From Diphasiastrum complanatum (lineage: Eukaryota > Streptophyta > Lycopodiopsida > Lycopodiales > Lycopodiaceae), in the NCBI GenBank assembly GCA_029204225.1, contig CM055112.1, forward strand, positions 2,210,346-2,274,345: a DNA stretch of 64,000 nucleotides, in the 5' to 3' direction. This document shows, piece after piece, positions 39,201 through 48,600 of this stretch (positions are counted from its first letter, which is position 1; the number at the start of each line of letters is the position of its first letter). Below the pieces are notes generated by a model that was given only the letters and a program-made list of their open reading frames with translations, was not told the origin of the DNA and did no database searches. Made by a program: the position numbers and the translations under genes.

Positions 39201-42200
39201 CTCCAGCAGTAGTCTCACAAGTGTGAGATCTGGCAGTCCATCAAAAAGATCCCTTGGAACAGTCTGGCCATCTCCTGGTACAGAATCTGGCTCATCCCCA
39301 CCGCTACCAGAAAAAACGGCCTCGCCACCCGTGGTTCACTCTCCAGTGCAAACTGTCTCTTCAATACCAGTAGAAGCATCTACACTTGCCCCAACTGTAT
39401 TACCAGATGTCGTTAGCTCTCCCGATCATCCTATCAACCCTTGGAATAATACAGCAGGTGCTATTGAGCAAAATTCAAAAGAACCTCAGAAACAGGTAGA
39501 GCAGCAGGACACAAGACCAAAAGAGGTTGACAGTGAACATTCCAACAAAGCACCTCCTTTGGCTGGACCAAATGTAATGAATATCATTGTAGTCGCTGCA
39601 GAGTGTGCACCTTGGTCCAAAACAGGTAACTTTGTTTCAGTTTTCTTCTCCTCTTAGTTTGTACAGATTTCAAAGAGCTTGGTTTTATTTTGATACTAGA
39701 ATCTATTTAAACGTTCCACAAATTGGTTCAACTTCTCCTGATATTTGTGCTATTTGAAATATAAGCTCATCTCACAGAGCAGATGACTTCTTTGATGTAG
39801 GGGGACTGGGCGATGTAGCTGGAGCATTGCCAAAGGCACTTGCTCGGCGTGGTCACCGTGTGATGGTATCTCCTTATCTATCATATCTAGGCTTTTAGTT
39901 CATTGCATTCTAGGCTTTCAGATCTCACCTTGTATTGTAGGCTGCAGTGGGTACTCTTTTTTCAGGTAAAAGCCAACAAAATCAAAAGGCAGCATTTTAA
40001 GTTGCTGATAAAAAATCTTGACCTATGGCATGTTTACCATAGTATATTTTTTGGAGGCAAAGCTCAGCTTCTGTGAAGTAAAATAGATCCTCGTTTATAA
40101 TCACAGGGGGACTCCCAATGTTCAGCTTAGGTTGTAATATGGCAACCCTGCACTTTTAAAGAAAAAACCTCTTGAAGGGAACTTCCCAAAATTGATCGAT
40201 TTGCATTTTGATTTAGAAGAATTCGAACCGATGAAAGTGGTGGTTTGATGTGGCTGAAATCAATGTCACTCAAAGATTGAGTATATAGGGGTGGAAATCT
40301 CTTAAATATTCTTCAGTAGTATGCATGCTGGGACAAGGCTTGGTGGTTGATGAAAATCCTATCATGTCGTAAGATAGATTGTAGCCATGATATAAGATGA
40401 CATCATTATTGCAATCATTCTATGGTTATGGGGTCAGTATCCATGCACTTGGAAACGTTCTGGCATCCATGCACTTGGTAACAATTTGACAGATCTTTAA
40501 GCCTTGTTGGGAATTCTTCTACTGAGTTGTTCCTTGTTGCATATCATGCAAGGTATTGTGTTCTTTAACACATATGGAACGGGCAATTACTGAAGCAAGC
40601 TTAATCTAGATTCCAAGTGACAAAACTTGATCCTCACGAGGTTTGATTTACTTTCTTGGTAGCACTCCTTCCTCAACACTCTAGATTTTTAACATACAAG
40701 TTTTGGTCTTGATATCACTGAGAAGGCATGCCAAGGAGTCACTAAGGGTGGTTTCACATGGAGTGGCGGGCAAGTCCAAAAGGCCCAAATCCTTTACTTT
40801 GACTGGTGGAGCCGCTTCAAGAGGCCTTCCTCCCATTTCACAAGGGGTGAGAGTTGCCCCTAGGTGGCATTGAAAGGTGCCAAGCTGGGGTAAGTTAAGA
40901 TACCAGGGGAGTACCTTGGGCCTCTTGGAGTATTGGGGGGTAAGTGGTGGGCCCTCTCTCTCTCTCTCCTCCAATACAGTAGCCCCCCCGATGGGGGGTT
41001 TGGGGGGCAACGCCCCCCAACGGCGGGGTCCAACCCCGGCCCCGACAGTAAGGCCTCTTCATGATTTGGCCTTCCAACTCCCTGACTGAAAACACACTTT
41101 TTGGTGTTTCGCACCCGAAACAGTCGGCAAACTACACAGTCGTAATGCTCTCAATCAGAGCTTTCATCTGATACCCGTATTGCCTAAAAAAATTTCAAAA
41201 AAAAAAAGAAAAAGATTATGCGCGATTCTGGGAAAATCCCGAAATGCGATTCTGATCGTGATTCAGAATCGCGGTGCATCTATGGCTGAAACCATCTACT
41301 GATGTCCAAATTTTTAAAACCATATGAAAATGCAGCCAGTTTTCTTAAACCATCTACTGATGTGCAGATTTCTAATCAATGTAGCCTGCAGCCATCTGAA
41401 ACCAAGCAACAGATCTGCATAACAATTGCTTTTTTGATATCCTTTCACATGATACCCATGTTGGCAACTATACAAAAAAAAAAAAAATTACGTTCCGGGA
41501 AACCCTAATGGGAAATCCCGGATCGCGTTCCGGAACGCGGACTGCAACCTTGCCTCCAAATGAAAAGGGGTTTTCACATGGAACGACTTGGAAGGACCTG
41601 CGCTTTTAAACTGGGGGGTAAGTGCAAATTTTGAAATGGCCCTCGACTCTTCCATGTGAAACCACCCTAACTTGACATAGATTCATTGCACACAATAGAA
41701 TTTCCTAGATCTAGAAACCTACTATTGCTCGCAGTTTACATGTTGTCTAATGGTTCCATTGGTTGTAAATAGAAAAATCCAAGTTTTTTTTTCTTCGTTC
41801 TAAAGTTTTGGAATGCTCTACCTCGGAACATAGTTCTAATGCAGCATAGGTGCAGAATTGCTTTATTTTTGCAGGCTGATGGATTAATGCACAGAGTGAG
41901 ATTAATTCCAACAAAAGGCATCTTGGATAGAGAGGGAGGAAGCTGGACCTTTGAGACCATTTACCTTTGTAAATAAATCCAATAATTTTGTAGTAGTAAT
42001 CTATTTATAGGCAGACTTCAATTGTTAACTTGTGAAGGAGATTGACTAAAATTCTCTTAAAATATCCCAAGCTTTCGTAGCAGTTTTTTCCTCCCTGATT
42101 ATCATTAAGCGACATTAAAAAATAAACGTGCCGTTTTACTCTTCCTATCAATCTCGCGTGCTTTCTTGTCACCTTCAGCCTGAGCCTCATCTCTGGTACC

Positions 42201-43563
42201 AATTTCCCACATCATGGTCTACCGCGACATTTTGAAATTTAAACTTTCAAATACTATAGTTATTGCCATTCAATTTGTTGCTCTCACCAATCTGTACTCA
42301 TTGAGACTTGTCATTCCTCTATACTACATGCAATTGGTGATAAATCCACATATAATTGTTAAATATCCAAAAATATGCTAAATATAGTGCTTAAACAATT
42401 GCTATAGCATGCAACTGATTACAAAGAAAATGGCACAATTGACTAGATATTGAAATATTCCAATGAAATATCAATGTATGGTGTTGACTCCAATTATATT
42501 CTCGAATATAAAATTTCCATGCATAGAAGAGAGGTTGCATGCAAATAGTATTCCAAACTTGAACATAAAAGCCACCAAGTAGGACTGTTCAAATATTGAT
42601 GTTAGAACTCAATAACTATAAGCTTTCACCAACTCGATAGTGAAATTTTAAATCTATTTTCCTTTTGCATGCATGTTGCAACATAATTTGACTTTGATCT
42701 GATGTCTAGAGTTGCCTTAGAAGCTTCAAAATAATCTGTTGCCTTAGAAGCTTTAAAATTATGATGGTCAGAAGCTTTTAAAATATGTTGAGTTGCTATC
42801 TCCAGGGGTCGTTGTAAAAATCAAAATCCAGATATAATCAAGTGACATGTTCATAAATTCATACATGATACATCATCACAATTCACATGGCACATGCAAA
42901 TTGCTAGTTCAAAGAATCTACCTTCACAACATTTTGTGGCCCCACCTCTTGAATGGCATCCCTGATATGCCTGAACATGTACTCACCCGTTACCACTATG
43001 CCAGCCTCAGATGTGTCAATGGCTCTCAAAAATGTCGCGTTCTTGAAACAAAGACACCAATATATTAACAGTATGGTGCTTTTGGGCATTGCACCAACCA
43101 TCTAATATGACGGTGCATTTGAACCTCACCCAGGACTTCTTAAGGGGCTCTAGCTTTTTCTTCATGGAGTCTCTCTTGACAATCAACTCTCTAGTCCTCA
43201 ACTACTCTGCTAATCTTTGATTCAGCTCTCGTCCTCTCCTTCCACATATAGGTCTTTGCTAGGTGAAAGGGGATGTCACAAGTATAGAAACATTTCCTAA
43301 TAACAATGGCAACTTTGTTATCCCTACCCATAGGGTGCTCGTGGTCCATGCTATCCTTCGATGGCGCTGCCACCAAAGGACCAACCCCACTGCCACTGGC
43401 CCCACCCCAGCCACACCCTCAATCTAATCCTCACCCTCAATACTCATTGGATGTTGACTGGATGTGTGTAGTATCAATACATTGAATGGGTCATGAGGTA
43501 GAAGGCCCTGCAGGCTCTGTCGAACCTGTTGACACAATCAACTTGATTAAAATTTGAAACTTG

Positions 43564-43617
<54 letters not shown>

Positions 43618-45617
43618 TATGAACGTCTTTTGGGCACCCGTGGGTGCATAAGACCAAAAATAAAATATGTACAAGCAACAGCAGGCGCATCATCCATAGG
43701 AGGACATGGCCGTAACATCCTTTAAAGTAGCTACAAATGAAAGTAGAACAAAGCAGAAGTGAAATAAGCCCACAATCTGGGCCAGGTATCACAGAAGAAC
43801 TACAGAAAAAGTACCAATGCCCACAACTCGGACCAGGTGGAGAATATGTACATATTAGCTAGAGTAAGTGTGAAGTGTCCACTAAGTGGAGTGTACAGTG
43901 GGCCTTGATGGAGGCAAGTGGCGACTACATCTGGCCTTTTTCGCGATGGCATAGGGATAGGAATCTCATTGTCAGAGTCATCAGCATGTGCTCGAGTCCG
44001 AAAGAAGCCAGTGAGAAGCAGCTGCTGGGAGTCTAACCCCAGGTGATTTGGTACAGGCAGATGAGACTGACGGAGAGCAAGCATCTCACAAACAAGAAGT
44101 TCCAAGCAATGAGCATCAGGATAGGAGACAAAATTGCGAAGTGTATGAGGGTCATCGCGAAAGAGACAATAATACCTCCCCCATATCTCATAATACAACG
44201 GACATCTGAGGAGGAAATGGGCTTCATCTTCCACCTCCTACAACGAGCACAAGCGACATAGACGATGCTCCCGGGGGATATTCCATGCACGACCGGCCTC
44301 AATAGCAAGCTGATGAGAGGAAATGCGCAACTGCCCCAAGACGATAGCGCGGGCCATGTGCTAGGGGCTGTGAGAGATAGAGCGGCAACAATGGCAAACC
44401 AAAAGGATCCAAAGAGAGGAAGTGTGTCTGGTAGTAGCTCAATCGAATGCGGGAAGGTGGGAGGAAGCTCCAAGTTTGCTGTATATATTGACGGAATAAA
44501 TAGCCTTGGTGTTACGAGCCTATAACCAGTGCCAAATCCTAGGGAACTCAGGAGGTTAGATACCACAGTCAGGGGTGTGTCCAACAACGTACACGTCCAA
44601 CAGGGCAAGATAGTGTGAGTAGTGTGCCCCGACATGGTCCATAGCCATGGTGGGCCTAACACAGCGTAGGGACCCTGTTAGCAGGATAGGGCTCCACGTT
44701 GGGTCCCGACGTGCAGTTGGCCACGTCAGTTGCACGTGGCCGACACTTGGTAGTATGCATGCTACCTGTCCTCACACTGGGCTATGAGGGGCTTACTCCA
44801 TATCAGGGAGTAGGCAAGGTTGGGTGGATCAGTTAATGTTTGCCCTACTATGGTGTTTAGATCTCTAACACTGGTATCAGAGCCATCTCCATCTTTTGGG
44901 AGTTTTGGAGTGAGAGAGAAAGCTATTAGAGTATAGGAAACAATCTTCTTGCATCTAGAAAAGAGCAAAGTAGAGATATCGTTGTAGAGACAGCTATCTA
45001 TTGTTGAAATTCCAGTGAAATTATTGCCTGTCTGAGCGGATTTAGGATAGGAATTGGTGGACAGATCCATCGTCGTAAATCCAGGCTTCATCGCTGCAAA
45101 TTTCAGAGGAATTTCTTGCAGATCAAGCGGATTTCAGACCAGAATCGAAGTACAGGTCCAATGCTGAAGTGGTGGTATCAAGTCTTGCTTTTGTAAATAG
45201 ATTTTGAGAGTAAAATCAGAGGCAGGGTCAGCGCTGGACAGGGAGAAATAGATTTGTAGATCCATCGCTGTCCTATAGTAGGCCTTAGGGTGGATCCTGT
45301 GAAGAATTTCAGATTATTAAGATCCAAAATGTGTCCCTTAATTTTTGGTTAGAAAGACAACACAATCAACAACATTGCCAATGTAGAAAAATCAGCATCT
45401 ACTCAATGAAACAGATGCAAATTCAATAAGAATTTGATCAAACATCAAATATATGATAAAATGAAGTTGTTGTCCGTACAATAGTAGTACCCTACTGTAC
45501 TTCCCACGTGTGGATCCAAAAATAGCAAAATATGAGCATTCTACACACAAGATTGCAAGATATCATCAAGATAGTGCACCAATGGATAGATGAACCCAAG
45601 AGAACTCATGTATAAGC

Positions 45618-45677
<60 letters not shown>

Positions 45678-48600
45678 TGCCTCTTCCCACGTGTGTACAA
45701 CTATATATAGCAGATCCATGCCTCATTTGAACTTTGGTTTCCCTCCAAGAACTTTCTAGACCTAAAACCCTATCAACTATATGACTAGATTCAATGCATC
45801 TAACATTCAAATTTGAATGTCCCCAAATTCGACCTAATAACTTTCTGACACTTTCCAAAAGTGGTAATTTAAATGAACTTTGACTAAAATAACTTTCATA
45901 AAATTTATCTCTAAGTCTAAAATGCATATTGGCCTAATATTGACAATCAACCAAAATATGACTAAACTAGTTGAAATCTCTCACAGATCCTTTTATTGAT
46001 TAGAAGACCAAAATCAGCAAGACAGATCAGCGAGGCTTTGTCCTCAATAGCTTCACAAATCTTGTTAGCTTTTTAGCTTCAAATTTGAATTTTTTGTAGC
46101 AGCAGGGCTGCTAGTCAGACAGCGAGGGTTTTTGGCAATCCAAACCAGATTTTTTCCTACAAATCCAGGCCCTGAATTCTGGTTTTTGGGGACAGCAGAC
46201 CCACAGCTCTACCAACTAGGTTTTCTGAGATAGGAGTCCAGAAAGTTCATCAATCTCGAGGGAGGGAACCAAGGTTTCTTCAAGAATCTTGTTGCAGTCA
46301 GACTTTCCGGATTGACTTCAGTTGTTGCATGTAGATTGGGGAGACAGATTGCATAGCCGAGGAAAGACTGAGGGGTTTCTTGCTTTTCTCTTTGGAAGTA
46401 CAATCCTAAGACAGAGCTAAAGAGCAAGCTCTCAGATATGCTCAAAATTCAGTGGGTAGGAAGAAGGCGAAACAACAATCCTTTTCTGAGCAGCCTACTC
46501 AGAAAGATTCAATTTAAAAAGAAATTTTTAAAAAGAAAGAAAGAAGATAAAGTTAAAAATGAAGCTCCTCAGAAACGTCCATCACTCATACAGCCCTTAA
46601 AACCAGAAGATTTTGAGAAAGCCAAACAAGGACGTTTGTGCGTTGCGTGTATGGGCAAGGGTCACATAGTCAGACAGTGTCCCAAAGGGCCATTCATTAA
46701 AACAAATAAAAAACAAGTTCATCTTGTTTAGACTGTAAGCTTCCCAAGTGACTCAGCAGCTTCTGAGATAAAAGTGTTTCATGAAGATCACGAACACTGT
46801 TGCCAATTAACTTCTGCAATGCTAGCAAGACCTCTCAACTTTGGGCCACATGATCTAGTACGTATGCATGGTAAAATTGGCAACCAGTCACTAAAAGTCA
46901 TGGTTGATGATGGGGCAACCCATAATTTCATCAGTGATTTACTTTGCATTTGGTAATGCTAGATTCCTTTAATTGATATTTGTAATGTGTTAAGAAAATA
47001 TGGTTTTTGCAGTTTCTAAGCCAGAAATTGGATTAGTGCAGGTTGTTGCTCCTCGGTACGGTATTTACAAAGAAGCTTGGGAAACAGGCATTCGAAAAGT
47101 TTATAATGTTTCAGGACAGGTAAGAGCTTATCCACAAAAGGTTCTAACAGTTCATGAATTATGTCACAGAATACAAGTTTCTATGAAACTTGACTAGTTA
47201 TGCTGCTGCAGGATATGGAGGTTGGCTATTTTCATGTGTATGTTGATGAGGTGGATTTTGTGTTCATTGACTCTCCCTTGTTTCATTCATGGTCCAATCA
47301 AATTTATGGTGGCTCACGTGAGGTAACATTCTCTTCCTTGGCCCTTTTCTCAAAGGAGGCAAACGATAGCAATCTGGTCAATAGGTACTTATCTGTCCCA
47401 ATTGACATTACCTAGGACCTTGTGAGTTCCTGATCACATTTCTTGTTTGCAGGATGTCCTGACCCGTATGGTCCTTCTATGCAAAGCTGCAGTTGAGGTG
47501 ATGGTTGTGCCCTTTATGCTGATTACTCTTGAAAAACTAAGTTTTTTCATTTATTTTATAGTCTGTCATATACATGAGCTTTCCATAAAAGGAGAGAGAT
47601 ACCCTCAAAATAGGGTTTGGTTTCTCAGTAAAGGAGAGGAAAAACTGTTAGAAGGCCAAAAATGTCAAAGCAGCTCACAAACATCTCGTCTTGCTATCAT
47701 TTGTTCCTTTCAAGACTGGCAGAATCTACTGTTTCTATATCTTGTGGGTAATTTCTATTTAGAATCTCTGTAGCATATAGATTCGTAAGATGGATACCTG
47801 ATTCATAAGGGCCCTACAAGCTGCCATAAGGTAGGGAGGTAGCTGAAGTTGTACTCTCAGTTGCAAGGTTTTGCACTTGCTCGTGAGCTATGATACTATT
47901 CAGCTCATTGTTGCATAGTCAAAGAGGAACCTAAGCAAGAAAGGCATTCTCTTTATTTGGCTGTGATGACTTTAAAGCTTTCATTTTGTTGTATGCCTAT
48001 TGTTTGATGTAACACTTTTTTGTTTAGACCTTCAGAAGGAGGTTCTTCAAGCAATAACGACACCTTAGAAAGTCAAAGTCCCCTCCTCTGACCAATTTGG
48101 CCTCGTCCAGAGATTAAGAGCATTAAACTATGATCTGGGGAATGCCTGCCTCACCTTTGTTCCAATTTCAAATACAAGCCTTTTGAGCTGGACATATATT
48201 GTGCTTGAGAAGATTAAATTAAATGGCCATGCATTTTCAGGATTGTTGTTGTAGCTGGAACAACTTTTTAGTGAAAGAAGCAACATCTATCAAAATTGGT
48301 GGAAATAAGATAAATCAACTATCTGAAAAACTGGTCATTTCTTCTCTTCTGTAAAGGCATTGTATTATGCCCAAACATTAAACGATCTAAATGTTGCTTT
48401 GCCCGATAAGTGACCTAAACTGCTGGTATCTTATTCTTTGTATTGAATAAGTGTCTTCTGGTCACTATACAGGTTCCTTGGCATGTCCCTTGTGGCGGGG
48501 TCTGCTATGGCGATGGCAATCTTGTATTTGTAGCAAATGACTGGCATACTGCACTCTTACCAGTTTATTTACAGGCATACTACCATGATAACGGACTTAT

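Larger units (their letters stand above)
40746..41667. mobile_element. Tourist-like (PIF/Harbinger) MITE with internal insertions
   Basis: Terminal inverted repeats GGGTGGTTTCACATGGA and its complement TCCATGTGAAACCACCC are perfect over 17 bp. They are flanked by TAA on both sides (40743-40745, 41668-41670). A 3-bp TAA duplication is characteristic of PIF/Harbinger elements. Much of the interior is made of two inserted GC-core foldback copies (40975-41283 and about 41445-41568). Confidence 0.85.
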
